Shown in pieces: positions 46,976 to 61,503 of a stretch of DNA of 64,000 nucleotides; position 1 is the stretch's first letter; every line of letters starts with the position of its first letter. This stretch comes from Amaurobius ferox. Lineage: Eukaryota > Arthropoda > Arachnida > Araneae > Amaurobiidae. The stretch is taken from NCBI GenBank assembly GCA_951213105.1, contig OX578137.1:53552236-53616235 (forward strand), read 5' to 3'. A program made the translations under genes and the position numbers. The notes beneath the pieces were generated by a model, which had not been told where the DNA came from, searched no databases, and saw nothing but the letters and a program-made list of their open reading frames with translations.

Positions 46976-47139
46976 AGATAGGCATATAACTGCCGATTTG
47001 GACGATCTTAGTACTTTCTGCTTTTGTTATTCAAACAAGCATCCTGCGTGATAAATTTTGTTGAAACTGGTGCGGCAATTCCCAACTGAAAATGCTAAAC
47101 TGGTTTTTTATCATTGAACCTTCAATGTTAATTCATTTT

Positions 47140-47240
47140 TGCGCCGTTGTAAAGGTATGTCCCATCTGGGGTTGGAACCACGGATATTTTAAGTGACCAG
47201 TTGGTGCTCTAACCGTTGAGCTACTGGGACAAGATTTCAA
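47140..47240 (-). repeat. SINE-4 type head with tRNA-like acceptor ends
   Basis: On the minus strand GTCCCAGTAGCTCAACGG begins and CCAACCCCAGATGGGAC ends a ~70-nt segment. GTCCCA and TGGGAC pair, and GCTC..GAGC would form a D arm. The anticodon stem does not close, and the T arm is poor, so this is a pseudo-tRNA or SINE head, not a working tRNA gene. Confidence 0.55.
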
Positions 47241-48484
47241 CTTTTCCCACCGAAGTGGACACTATAAATAAAATATATTTACATTAAAATTCTAAAATAA
47301 TAAACTAAAATCTATATAAATATTACCAGCCTTTGTTTTATCACACATAAGGCTACATATTTGTTTTATTGTTTAAAATAGTGCTTTGTGGCGTAGTTTA
47401 TTAAACTACACACACTTCAATCCAAATTTGCTCAAATCTAAAAAGTTTATTTTTCTGAAAATCGCATTTTACTGGATAACGACATAATCAATTCAACCTA
47501 ACAAATTGTTACATTCAATTAATCTTTGCAAGCAAATCACTTAAACTGCCATCAAATCTATTTTTCCGTTCAACCATTTTAATAACAGGGCATCGTTAAG
47601 ATCTGTGCTTGCTCACTGAGAATGTCATTTTAATCTGAAGTAATGTTCATTGAAAACTTATAATCCTATTATATGTTAAAAGGTGCTTTCTCAAACACAG
47701 GGATTCCTATAACGATATTATAGTTTAGCCAATTATTTTGCTTACAATTTAAGCGTTAGACTTATTGGAAATGGGACTAGCTACGGAAAGCATTTGGGGA
47801 AATTAAAATGGTGTTGCGATGATATTTCTCTGTAAATATTGGAATACGTTAAAATAGAATTGTTGAAATAATTGAGTCAGAGTCAGTAATATATTAAGTT
47901 ATATAAACTAATAATCAGCAAAATTTAAACAAACGTAAGTAAATATATCGAAGTTAGACTCTGATAAATAAAGTAATGTACTGCGTGTGAATGCAATTGA
48001 ATATTTATTTTAATGAAATATTGTATTTTGCGATTTCAAGAAAATACACTTCATGAGTGTAGCATTACCAATTTAGCCATTTTATAGATAGATTCAGCAC
48101 TTTTGTTATCGATTAGCACTCAGAAATGGATAATATTAGTAAGAAAATGGTTAAGATTGGTAATGCTGCTTATCAAATTATACACAGAAATGTTTTAAAT
48201 ATAAACTGTTTCTGTCATATATCTAACCAAAGGGTTCATCTAAGAGTTAGCAATATTGGGGGAAATTATGTTATTATTTATACACGCTGTAAAAGTATGC
48301 ATGATTAAGAATTCCATCTATCTACCTTTTTGGTTAAAAATGTTTTCTAAATGTTATATTCGGAGCACTTTTAAATGATAGCAATGATGCTGTTGGGAAT
48401 GCAAGCAAATTTTGCATTAATAGAAAGTGCCGTACCACCTTGCCTTTTTACGTTTTATTTAAAACTTTAACAATTAAGATACAC
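47241..48484. other. Stretch with nothing recognisable
   Basis: AT-rich DNA; a 60-codon frame at 48126-48308 has no motif. I see no gene. Confidence 0.5.
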
Positions 48485-49230
48485 ATTTCTTGACGAATGT
48501 ATTTTGGGGAATAAATCCTGCTAACTGGAATATGGGGAAAGGTTCCCGCTTGCGGATACAACCTAGTCGTTTGAAAGCTATTAAAGTTCTACAAAAAACA
48601 AAGTTCTCTGCGTCACTTGATTCAAGTGACCGGCAGAATACTAGCGCATGTTCAGGCAGATGCCACCATCCAAAATATTCTACCAAACCCACGAAAATAT
48701 TTCATTCCTATACCTCAATATTTATTTTGTCATGGTGTTAGTCTATTGGGAAAATTATATATATGTCTCACGAGAATTTTACAACGAGAAGCATAATTCA
48801 CTCATTATAACTTCAAAAACATTTGTTTCTGCCAAAACACGGACAACTCTTAGCATCTTTCTTGTAAACTAAAATAACCCAATTCCAACACATTATTATA
48901 CACGATTTTATGTTCCTACCACTCGCATTTCCCTTTCTTGCAGCTTCTTGCGGTAACTTCCTCCATTTCCCAAACCACGGAACCACAACTTTCTTTTTTA
49001 ACAGTTTCACACTTTATGAGCACGTGCTCATCTTTCGCCTTTATTGTGAGGGCGGGCCCTTCTTCCTGCGTCACGCCCCGCTGGTCACAGACATAAGGAA
49101 TGGAACAAAAGATGCGTTCGATCTGCATGACCGCATACCTCATCGTGGTCCAGGCCAAATCCACCCCCATCTTTTGGCAGCAGCACCCTTAAGAAAAAAA
49201 GTCACGTGGCTTTGTGAAAGCAAAGCTTTT
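48485..49230. other. GC-richer island with open frames on both strands
   Basis: Parts of this region, especially 48.94-49.17 kb, are clearly GC-richer than their surroundings. Open frames exist on both strands (48490-48741 and 48910-49233 plus; 48916-49170 minus). The minus product (84 residues, CETVKKESCGSVVWEMEEV) has no motif I recognise, and a stop lies eight codons before its ATG. A 16-bp perfect palindrome, ATGAGCACGTGCTCAT, lies at 49016-49031. It could be an exon or gene relic; I cannot support a function. Confidence 0.35.
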
Positions 49231-50789
<1,559 letters not shown>

Positions 50790-50801
50790 CTTCTCAAAGT
50801 C

Positions 50802-51605
50802 TTGAACATTCTTTTTCATGCTATTTCCCGAGAGCCACATTGCATTATCCGAAATAGCTATGAACTTATTCAAAAACTGAAATCCTTTTCTGCCATTGAC
50901 TCTTTCCAAACATTAGATTTTAAAGATCTTTTTAATAACATCGACATTAAAGATTTATTCTCTGTCATTAAACAACTCTTCGATCAATTCAAATTAAATA
51001 CTCTTACTAAATATGACTCGTCCACCTTTAATAATTTATTGCATTTTGTGCTTTTTCACAACTATCTTGTACATGGCAATGCTGTATACCTCCAAACGAT
51101 TGGAGTAACGCAAGGATCCACTAGTAGCTCCATGCTCGCCAATATTTATCTCTACTTCTACGAAAGAAAATCCACTCTGTTCACTCGTAACATTTCTATT
51201 TTTCGATACATTGATGATGTTTTTCTTTGTTTTCATACTGCACACGTTTCTTTACCCACACTTAATATATATCCATCCAATCTTGAATTAATACCGAATG
51301 AATCCCACCCTTCCAAATCTGTAAATTATCTTGACATCACCATTGATATACATTGTAACTCTTTCACTACTACTATTTATGATAAGAGACATCAATTTAA
51401 ATTTAATGTAAAATTCTTCCCACATTTCTCTTCTTGCCTTAGCAACCAAGTTTTTAGAAATCTAATCACTAGCTATTTGCTCCGCATTAAACGCCTGGAT
51501 AGTAATAAGTGTACACTATCACACATTAATAGTCTCAAAAATCTTTGCTATATGTACAACTTCCCCCCCTTATTTGTAGATCGCAGTATAAGTACAGTTT
51601 TCTAA
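50802..51605 (+). pseudogene. PLE2 reverse transcriptase fragment, open frame
   Basis: A 267-residue open frame, or slightly longer if read from the (TA)n junction. The order is LDFKDLFNNIDIKDL (first catalytic Asp region, residues 38-52), TIGVTQGSTSSSMLANIYLY (template-grip region, 99-118), FRYIDDVFLCF (catalytic Asp pair 138-139), VNYLDITI and TIYDKRHQFKFNV. These match PLE1 block by block. The fingers part and any endonuclease are missing, so although the frame is open this is a truncated fragment and cannot be a full enzyme. It also stops soon after the motif that in PLE1 and PLE3 leads to RIDFD..QAY. The clade (Penelope-like) is inferred from motif style. Confidence 0.72.
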
Positions 51606-51629
51606 AGTCGTGGAAACACCATAAAATAA

Positions 51630-51780
51630 ACGCCGCCCCGGCGGGCAAACATAAAAATGTAAAAATATTAAAAAACAGTAATTTCGATTACACTAAAAAC
51701 GAAAATTTTTTTTAAAAAAACCGCCTCGGCGGGTAAAGAAAAAAGTTTAAAACACTCATAAAACCGTTAAGGCGGATATC
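51630..51780 (+). repeat. Three spaced GC-rich stem words in the PLE2 3' region
   Basis: CCGCCCCGGCGGGC, CCGCCTCGGCGGGT and CCGTTAAGGCGGAT occur about 86 and 45 bp apart in otherwise A-rich DNA. Each can fold as CCGCC/GGCGG or a weaker variant. Confidence 0.6.
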
Positions 51781-52459
51781 TAAAAAACTAATAAAACAAA
51801 AAACAGGCTACGGCTCCAAAAAACAGTGTTATCCATTCTTTCAAAGTTTTCGATAATCGTGGTCACATCTCGGTCAGTTTCTAAACTCTTGGGTTTATCT
51901 CTCCGAAACTATGTACTGCTACTTCCACTTCTTCTGGTCTGGATTATTCCCACGTGGTATTCAGCGAGGTAAGCGTACAGATTGTAGCATGTGGGGGAAT
52001 CATTTGAAGATTATTCACGGTGACGACCTTTCGACATGTGAGTTGCTCTTTTTTGCAAATTCGTATATTTGTGCGCTATATTTTTCATGTTCATGTCTAT
52101 GTGGTATTTTATATTTCATGTTTATGTGGTATTTTATGTTATATAATTGAATTTATCCTATTTGGTTTTTTTCTGTTATTCCGTTGTTGGGCACAGTTTG
52201 CATAATATTTTAACCACGTGTTTTTATGCAATCATAGAAACAACGGATTTTAGTATATCTGTCTAGAATGTGCCCCTGAAGACGTTTCTGGCAGATATAC
52301 TATTTTGTAATATATTTTCCTTGTCCTGGCCTCTCCGTGCTCTGCTTTTTCGGCCCTTCCTCGTTGCTTTTTGCTTTTCACACACGCTTTTATTTTGCTC
52401 GCGGTTAGATACTGTGGTTACTGATTCACACTCTTGCACTTTAGTTTTTGTTATTTTAA

Positions 52460-53418
<959 letters not shown>

Positions 53419-53579
53419 CTTTACTAACATTAGCAGCAGTTTACTCTAGACAGATAATTGAATGACTGCGTAAATATAACCCATGACTGTTGAAATATAT
53501 CCCACCTACAGTGCAGTTCAAACTATAATTACCTACATTGCTACATTATTAGCTACATTACTAAGGCTGTTCGAAAATA

Positions 53580-54060
53580 ATTATTGTTTCTGTGTAGGGA
53601 ATGGTTAACTCAATTATTATCAGACTTTTAAACACCTCCCATCAAAAAGCAATCAAGTTTCTAACGGCCAAAAAATAAAACCCTCCAGCCAACTGGAAAA
53701 TTCTAGAACTGAACTTGTTAAATTCAAAGTAAATGCATGAAATCTTGAAGATGGAGTTTATTTAATTGAGCTTAATTCCCATTGCGGTGTTACGTGACTT
53801 ATTTCCACTGCAACCAGAGAAACAAACGTAAAGAGTTAAAAACGCAGAGCAATTTTCTTGGCTAATCGACAATACGTTTAAATTTCCATGCAAATTAGTG
53901 TAAGATATTTTTTCTTCAATCTTGTGCGGTAAGTATTCACATGCCATTTGCTCTAGATATTCCCTGGTGTCGTAAAAGGTATTATAATTAAATCCTTGAC
54001 AATTGAAGGGTATAGAAATTCCGCAATTTATAAACATATATTGAAGATATTTAATGCCTA
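53580..54060 (+). repeat. Local direct repeat set U, copy 1
   Basis: Shares with 57.6-57.99 kb the order CCCATCAAAAAGCAATCAA, TTGTTAAaTTCAa, AAATGCATgAA, GAGAAACAaAcGT, GCAATTTtCTTG and TTTAAATTTCCATGCAAAT. The minus-strand 91-codon frame at 53762-54037 is not preserved in copy 2. Confidence 0.58.
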
Positions 54061-55314
54061 TAAATACTTTTGCTCCTCTCAGAAGTTACTCTAGAACAAA
54101 TTCAGTTTAGCTTCTGCATTCCAATAATAAAGGGGTCAAATGATCAACTATTATAAACTATGGACTTTGATTTTGCAGTCAGTGATACTTGTTTTCAAGT
54201 TTGGGCTTTTCAAAATGATACAACAGACGAGATTATAAATGAAAATAAAATTTGTTTAATTAAGTAATTTATATTTTTTCTGGTAGTAGTATAAATGATT
54301 TTAAATACAGTAGTGATGCAGGTGATTAACCCCGACCATCATAAACGAAATTAGCAATCAGGATTACAGTCAAACGACTTTTGACCTATAACATGTCTTG
54401 CTTAAGTTACACTTTAAACTTTAAATTAAGGCTGCAAAACCACCTGAATTATAAAGTTTGCAAACACATCTCATTGAAATTCAATGAGTATATAAATGGT
54501 ATGTAAATGGAATAGCAGATTAAACATGGTAATTTTTAATATATATCGAAATGCAAATTGGAGCATTTTGTTGTTTGCCTCCGAGGTTATATAAACGTTT
54601 CTTTTTTTGGCCAATTTCCACCACAAGTCATGGGAAGAAGACTGGGATGAAAATAAGATACGCTGTAATTGAACTTGTAAATCGATATATTTTTTTAATT
54701 TCGAAGCAAATTTCTTCAAGAGGTATCTTTCTCTAATTTATTTGCAATGCATATTGACTTTTGAATTGGTGCAGAAGCTAATTAGTCTCGCACGGAGTCT
54801 TATAGTTAAGGGAATTTACATCCAGAAAATTTGTGAAACAATGCAAATTGTTTTTAACTTCAAATATTATAGACTCGAATCAAACAAATATTTTGTTAAC
54901 CATAGAATTAGAATTTTAAAGTTTTATAGAGTTAAATCATGTAAACTTACACTTATTGTGTAAAACTGAACTTCATACAAATGGTTTACTCAGAAATTGA
55001 GTTATGAAATTGAGTTCGAAGTGTAAATAACTCAAAAATGGTTTGAAGTTGAGATCAGATATTTGAAATATCATTAGTTTATAATGGTAAATTCAACTAG
55101 TCTTTGGTATTAAAATTCCAAATTGTAATTTCACAATTAACGAAGTTTGATGCACAAGTTCCCCATATCGAAATAGAGTTTTGATTTTTTTTAAACAATA
55201 ATTTTAGACAAAGAAAAGAGCATGGCTTTATCTATAAAGCATATCATATTTTTTTAACTGAGTCTTTAAACAAATAAGTAAATCAAAAGTTGAAAGTTCA
55301 AAATGCTAACATAA
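54061..55314. other. Stretch with nothing recognisable
   Basis: AT-rich DNA with short frames (54471-54719 minus, 54551-54736 plus) that have no motif. I see no gene. Confidence 0.5.
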
Positions 55315-55327
55315 AAAATTAGAAACT

Positions 55328-55550
55328 TTTTTTTTCCAATGGCCAGGCATTTGATATTTCATAATTCGCCTATACACCGGTCAGAATCTTGAAAATTTTA
55401 GCAGTCACATGACGTTGACCAGTGGGGGTCGGTACACATAGCGCCCAATGACACAACATCCATGCCTGAAAGTGGGACTCGAACCCACAACCCGGCAGCC
55501 GAACGATCGCTAGGAAACGCTTGCCTTGATCGTTCGACCACCGCGCCGGC
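55328..55550 (-). mobile_element. SINE-3, complete 223-bp copy with 13-bp duplication
   Basis: Flanked by perfect copies of AAAATTAGAAACT at 55315-55327 and 55551-55563. On the minus strand it begins GCCGGCGCGGTGGTCGAACG, has a perfect T-arm-like B box (GTGGG TTCGAGT CCCAC), and ends in a poly-A tail (T run at 55328-55335). CGAACGATC and GATCGTTCG in the head form a 9-bp perfect stem. The ends of the tRNA-like part do not pair fully, so it is a SINE and not a tRNA gene. Confidence 0.9.
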
Positions 55551-55563
55551 AAAATTAGAAACT

Positions 55564-55800
55564 ATATTTACTTTATTTATTATAAATAGGAAAATTGCAC
55601 CCATTAGAAAACACATTTTTGCACGAAATTGTGAATAAAACTGTCTTTAAATAAAATAAGTGTAATTTTCTCCACCCTCTTCCATAAAGGTTTTAATAGT
55701 TATCTGAAGTGTGTGTCTCAATTCGACATTTTCATAAATGCATCGTTATGTAAAAATCCCCTTCGATACCGCATACAATAATTGCACTCCTGATATCCCT
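55564..55800. other. Short stretch with nothing recognisable
   Basis: AT-rich DNA next to SINE-3. Confidence 0.5.
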
Positions 55801-55955
55801 GGACATATGCGGGCCTCTGATCTCTCCTAATCAATATTATTACCCGGGCCTATGTCCTCTCCCAATCAATATTATTACTCGTCAAATATCCTTCGCATAA
55901 TCAATATTATTAGCAGGGCCACTGTCCTCTCCCAATCACTATTATTACCCATTAG
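55801..55955. repeat. ~40-bp minisatellite
   Basis: Four imperfect units with the core CTCTCCCAATCAATATTATT followed by AC(C/T)CG or AGCAGGGCC. Confidence 0.75.
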
Positions 55956-56435
55956 TTTCTAGGATTAAACGCTTTATCTGTGTCAGAAACACCAATTTGT
56001 AATCACATACATTTTGGTGTTTAAGAAGGAAAACATTTTTTTTGCAACATATGTTGGAAGTAAAGGAATGAAATTTCCTATCATAAGGAACTTTACACTA
56101 TTTACTCTACACTATTTATTATTTACTACACTATAACTAGAAGGCATACCCGTCATTTGACGGAATTCAAAAATTTGCAAATTACCTCCCTTCCTCTCGT
56201 TGGCAGTATTTGCGATCCTACTATCTACCGGCACATGCACATGAGAACCATGCGTATCTCCCAATTAATATAGTTATTTATATACTATTACCTATTGAAA
56301 CTTACATACTATATATTATATTAATATAATACATACTATATTACACTCTCTATATATATTATATCAAATATATCAAATTAGTAATTCACACAAAGCAACA
56401 GGAATGATCAAGAAGGTTGAACTTTCTTTTGTAAA
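55956..56435. other. Stretch with weak direct repeats, otherwise unassigned
   Basis: TTTACTCTACACTATTTA-like words repeat near 56098-56130, and CATACCCGTCATTTGACGG at 56152-56170 resembles transposon edges. I see no gene. Confidence 0.45.
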
Positions 56436-56439
56436 ATAC

Positions 56440-57195
56440 TGAATTTTCATCAAGTTAGCGTCATTTTTAATTATTTAGCGTATTTTTAACAATGTGGCGA
56501 CATTTTAAATTATTTAGCGATATTTAAAAAGTCATCAAATTTGTAACCAAATGGTACGGTCGGACTGACAGACAGGCCCTACAGAAACATCATTATAATA
56601 CTAACCCTGATACTAGTATTACAATACTATAATCAAAACACAATTAATTTCACAGATCCAGCGTCATTTTTATCAATTTAGCAAGATTTTCTTCAATTAT
56701 GCAAAATTTAAAAGAAGTTGCAAGTTGATGATATACCATCAAATTTATAGACAAAATTTCCGCTCAGATTATAGGCGGAAGAACGAAGAAATGGGTTGAT
56801 TTAAATCCACTTTTAAAAATATTGAATTCAAAAAATGAATTGAAAAATAGTCAATTTAATGTCATTTTAATGAAGTTAGAGTCATTATATTAATTTGGAG
56901 ACATTTTGATCAATTTGGCAACATTTAAAAAGCCGCCAAGTTTAACGCCATGTGGGATGGGCGGACTGATAGACATACCATATAGATACCTCATTACAAT
57001 TTTCAATATTATCCTCTACCAAAACAAAATTAGTTTAATTAATTTAGCGTCATTTTTATTAATTAGGCGATATTTCTATCGATTTGACTTCATTTTCGCC
57101 AATTTGGCAACATTTAACATAAAACGCCAAGTTGGCGATATTCCACCGAATTCCTCACTCAATTTCTTGCCAAACGTTACATGTGGATAGACGTA
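56440..57195 (-). repeat. Array of four RC-A internal modules without RC-A ends
   Basis: Four blocks (about 56440-56580, 56640-56790, 56850-57000, 57035-57195) repeat the GTCATTTTnnTnAATTTAGC and GGCGACATTT words and then GTCGCCAAGTTGGCGA-like palindromes, as in the single module of RC-A1. The last block has CGCCAAGTTGGCG intact and ends CCAAACGTTACATGTGGAT. The palindromic end and the subterminal repeats of RC-A1 are not present. Confidence 0.62.
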
Positions 57196-57599
57196 AGAAT
57201 GGGTTATTTCTAGTGAATGCTGTACAAGTTTTATCTTGAATTGGATGTTGCTTTAAACATCCGATTCAAGAGTTTCATTCAGTTTTATTAAAAAAATACG
57301 AGTAATACACAGAGTTCCTTTTAAACTAAGAAAGTTCTTGATACAAAATATCGTTCACAAATTTTTAAATAAAACGGATTCAGTTTTAATAGCTAAATAT
57401 GCACGCACAAAACTCCCAGTTGCATTAATTTGCAAGCTTTCCGAATATAACAGTCAGCTAAGTACCATCAAAAAGTAATCAAGAAGCTAGACGTCTGAAA
57501 TACAGCCTCATTTGTTAAACTTTATTTAAAATCTGTAATATTCCACGAACAGTTACGATGCAAAAATTTTAAATTAACATTAACTTTGGTGGATTTTTA
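57196..57599. other. Short unassigned stretch
   Basis: AT-rich DNA. A CCATCAAAAAGTAATCAAG word at about 57467 is a partial match to set U. I see no gene. Confidence 0.45.
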
Positions 57600-57990
57600 G
57601 AAATAAATGCTTTAAGCAGGCGAACTGAATTTATAGACTTTTCAAAACACCCCCCATCAAAAAGCAATCAAATCATCATTGATCCAATAATTAGATACTC
57701 ACGTGAATTAAAAATCTCAGAGTGTCTTGTTAAGTTCAACCCAAATGCATAAATGCTAGAAGGTGCACTGTGAACTATGAAGCACACTGTGCTTATTTCT
57801 TACGTCGACATTAAGTGTCTAATTTGCACCCACTCCTGAGAAACAGATGTTAGAAATGAGAAAAGACACGCAGCAATTTGCTTATCAGACAGCCAGTTTA
57901 AATTTGTATGCAAATCAACTCAATAGAATTTAGTCTCTGCAATTACTGGCAGAACAGATTCACTTGTGAATTATTTCAAAAGATCACGGT
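57600..57990 (+). repeat. Local direct repeat set U, copy 2
   Basis: Same order as 53.6-54.0 kb, 4 kb away in the same direction, with much divergence. No frame is conserved. Confidence 0.58.
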
Positions 57991-58909
57991 TCTCACGAAA
58001 TCATAGAAAAAAAATTTCTTCGACGATTAATAATTATATTGATTCGGCGTATTAAAAAGTAGAAGCTTAGGTAACGCTATTCTTCTAGAATATTTTTATT
58101 CTTTTCTGAAGTAATCTTGAACAAAAAATCTAATCTACACTCTAAAAGTTTGATTGACTTTATTGAGCATTATTATTAGGAAATACATGTTATTGATATT
58201 AAACATAGGTTATCTCGAGACATGTAACCTCTCACCCAGATGATTATTGTTCTTTTTCAAACACAAAACTGTATATAGGTTCTCTAAGTAAAAACATGCT
58301 TGCCATTCCATGTCTTCTGCTTGAGAACTATTATCTTGATATTTGATATATACTATACGGTAGGGTTAACTTCTTCGACCTCCTCAGAGGTTTGCACTAT
58401 TGGAACAAGGTTGCTCGGTTTCATTGTATTTATTTACTTTCCGTAGACTACGTGGTGGCTTCTGGACTCTCAATTTGTTCATCTTGTTAAACACATGTGA
58501 CTTAAAGTGTTGAATGACTTTATAGCTTAGGCGCACATGAGTTTAAAATTCTACTCTGATAGATTTTGAACAAAGAACCGAATTTATTAAAAGATCTGAT
58601 TTATTTTCACTTTTCATGCCCCGAAGCAGAATTTAACCTCATACCAACTTGGAAAATTCGGAAAATCAACTTTGAATCAAATGAAAGCTCGTGTCAAGTG
58701 GGAAATCGAAAATGGGGAATCTTATACCAACAGAACACACTTGTTTGAAGCGTTCCCAAAGTTATAGAATCGTGGTCCCTGAAATGGTATTGTACTTAAT
58801 ATACCAGTAATGACATCAACAAGACACCTATGTGCCATAATCTAGCGAAGCTCAATGGAGAACCTCAATCTGACAGTTCAATGTATTCTCAAGCTTAATT
58901 GGGAACTCA
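57991..58909. other. Stretch with nothing recognisable
   Basis: AT-rich; a 60-codon frame at 58566-58748 has no motif. I see no gene. Confidence 0.5.
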
Positions 58910-59049
58910 AGTATGAATTTAAATGAAGTACTAAAGTATGAATTTATATGAAGTACTAAAGTATGAATTTAAATGAAGTACTAAAGTATGAATTTAAATG
59001 AAGTACTAAAGTATGAATGTAAATGAATTTCTAAAGTATGAATTTAAAC
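58910..59049. repeat. 25-bp minisatellite, about 5.6 units
   Basis: Unit AGTATGAATTTAAATGAAGT plus ACTAA, repeated in register from 58910 to 59049 with few changes. Confidence 0.92.
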
Positions 59050-59727
59050 TATATGTTCATCTATGAACTTTAACTGAGTAGGGACTTTGCCGTTGCAGTC
59101 TCGTGCAGCCTAGAAACCGGCTGCGTGAAAATAATGGATTCGTCTGTATACATACGTGTTTGTAAACTTGTATCACACTACAAATATTTGTGTTGTCCTT
59201 GTAAACATCGGTTATTCCATACTGACAAGTGCATAGATATGGCAAAATGTCTCTCTCTCTCTCTCTCTCTCTAAAAGTGCTTACAGTAGATATTCAATTG
59301 TGAATCGTCCCCAAAATCCCTTCGTGTTACATGACATCTTAGAATTACACTTTTTTCTTGTTAATAAAAGGTTAGTTAAGATTGCGTCATATTAAAAGTG
59401 TAAAATGAAGCTGCAATAAGTGTTCTAAAATAATATTATTCAATATTCGCTTTGAAAGAATTTATTGCATATACTTAAAAAAATCTCGTAGGAAAAAATG
59501 TAAATATCATCTCAGTTATTTACTTTTTAACACTGTTTATAATTAAAAACTAAAATTTTGCTGCATTAAATCGATAGACCGAGTTCAAATCAGCCGATTA
59601 CTATAATTAAAATTAAAAGTTCTAACAATGCATTTTCATGTTTCAATAAAAAGTATTCTAAATCGATTTTCAAAATTATGTTTGTTTCTATGGAAACAGC
59701 CTGGTCAATGTACGCATAACGGGATTA
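59050..59727. other. Stretch with a (CT)n tract
   Basis: A (CT)n microsatellite lies at about 59251-59272. I see no gene or other repeat. Confidence 0.5.
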
Positions 59728-59853
59728 TGAAGACAAAATGTTTGATTCGTGATCAGGGATGCTTGAAACGTGCTCTCCCGTCGAAAACTCGAATTCTAAT
59801 TTTCGACCTCGTCACACTACTTCCTTTATACATTAGGTATATAAGGAAAGTAA
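59728..59853 (-). mobile_element. RC-A1 5'-end fragment
   Basis: GTTTGATTCGTGATCAGGGA, GCTTGAAACGTGCTCTCCCG and TCGAAAACTCGAATTC match the 36.6 kb copy closely. The end has the palindrome ACTTCCTTTATACAT..GTATATAAGGAAAGT (59819-59850). Confidence 0.75.
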
Positions 59854-61455
59854 TAGCTATAACTTCATTTTAATATGTTATATTTAAAATAGCTATAAAT
59901 GTATTTCTAATTGTCGTAGAATGAAAATAAGTTTTAGAAAAAGAAATGTATGAATTTAAACAAACGCATATAATTAATTTTGACCAGAGTAGTCGAAAAA
60001 ATGAGCTATTAAGAGTAGGCGGACACCTTAGAACTTTGAATTTTGTAAGCAAGATAGATATTGTTTTATAAATATAACTAATGTACAAAAAAACGGAATA
60101 CCACATTCCTCATAGCTGGTTAGTAAAATTATATCAGGGCAAATGCTGCATTTATAATAAATTCTTGTTTCAAACATAAAAACCCTATCATAATTCTGGA
60201 TCGCAATCTAAAAGTGTGCTATATGAATTTCCACTTAAACAAATAATCCCATGAAATACAATGTTACTCTCTTTTGTATATCATCCAGAAGTTCAAGACT
60301 TCATCAATAACCTTGGTCCTACTGATCAAAGGGCTGATACACACATTTTAAGAAAAATAAATAACAATAAATGTCCCTTCCCATAATCATTTCTCACAAT
60401 GCCTGATAATCATTCATGAGATGAATGGACTTTTTGTAGGAACAGCTGGGCATAATGTGAATATAAAGCTGGTTCATTTTTCAACATATCGGGAAGCTCT
60501 GTACAAAACCTTGTCCCTACCGCATGCGGCAACCGAATCCGAATTATTGGTTTTCTCTAAAATATTATTCCGCTCTATTTATTAATGCAAATAAATTTAT
60601 GTGATAAATCACTGCAAATACATGAATATGCTATTTTTGCTTTCGTTAAGATAAATCTATTGATAGATAAATAAAAACTAGATGTGCTGTAGAATAAATA
60701 ATTGGTATCACGTTCCTATTGCAGATAATAAGATATGTTGATCGGGTTTATAAGTTTATTATGCTCTTCAATAACCAAGGCCAACTTTAGCTTTACAGGA
60801 TCCTCTAAAAAAATAAATTCTAGGCCCCAATTATATAATTCGTATAGTAAAATAAAGGCACAGTAAAAACTGCAGTTGGGCCCTAAAGCTTCGTTCACCT
60901 TCATCACTTGCCTATATGGGCATCATCGGCCCTGCTGATACTTGTTACTGGCAGCAAGAAATCTTACTATGTGCAGCAATATTTCAAACCACTATAGATA
61001 TTGACAAATTGAGTCTTACCACTAAGTGTGCACAGTCGGGCGGTCTAAGCTATAACTTTTCGAAGGAATTTTAATCGGATAATGCTGAATTTGTTCTCCG
61101 CAGAGAGTTTTCTTTTTATCATTGCAGTTATCGGCTATTCCATTCTGACGACCGGATTATAATCGAGTAACCATTCAGTAAATGCTGCTATTTGCAATAA
61201 CAGCACGATCCAAACTTTTGAAACGCCACTTATATGTAAATTATGTGAGTATAAATGATTTAGTTGGGAACATTGATTTGAACAATGGAACGAGTTAAAT
61301 ATGATTACAATGTATTTTAATAGATTATAAATAGAGGGATTTTAATAGATTATAAATATTTGGGAACACGTGTGTTCCCATGGATCTACACATTTTTGGC
61401 ACTCTAGATCACAAATATATTATTTATAGTTTAACGTCTGTGTGTCTATCTGTTC
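59854..61455. other. 1.6-kb stretch with nothing recognisable
   Basis: AT-rich. The minus-strand frame at 60716-60907 (63 codons) has no motif I recognise. TTTAATAGATTATAAATA is repeated in tandem at about 61316-61350. I see no gene. Confidence 0.5.
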
Positions 61456-61457
61456 AA

Positions 61458-61503
<46 letters not shown>

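Noticed and set aside
47150..47235. Possible tRNA gene on the minus strand
   Set aside because: The acceptor ends and D arm pair, but the anticodon stem does not close and the T arm is poor; better explained as a SINE or pseudo-tRNA.
55390..55550. Possible tRNA gene with a long variable arm on the minus strand
   Set aside because: It sits in an insert with a 13-bp target duplication and poly-A tail, and the acceptor stem does not pair fully; it is a SINE.
58910..59049. Could the regular 25-bp repeats be a CRISPR array?
   Set aside because: The units are contiguous with no unique spacers, and the genome is eukaryotic; it is a minisatellite.
60716..60907. 63-codon minus-strand frame, and the 91-codon minus frame at 53762-54037
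   Set aside because: No recognisable motif. The second frame lies in a duplicated block whose other copy does not keep it open.
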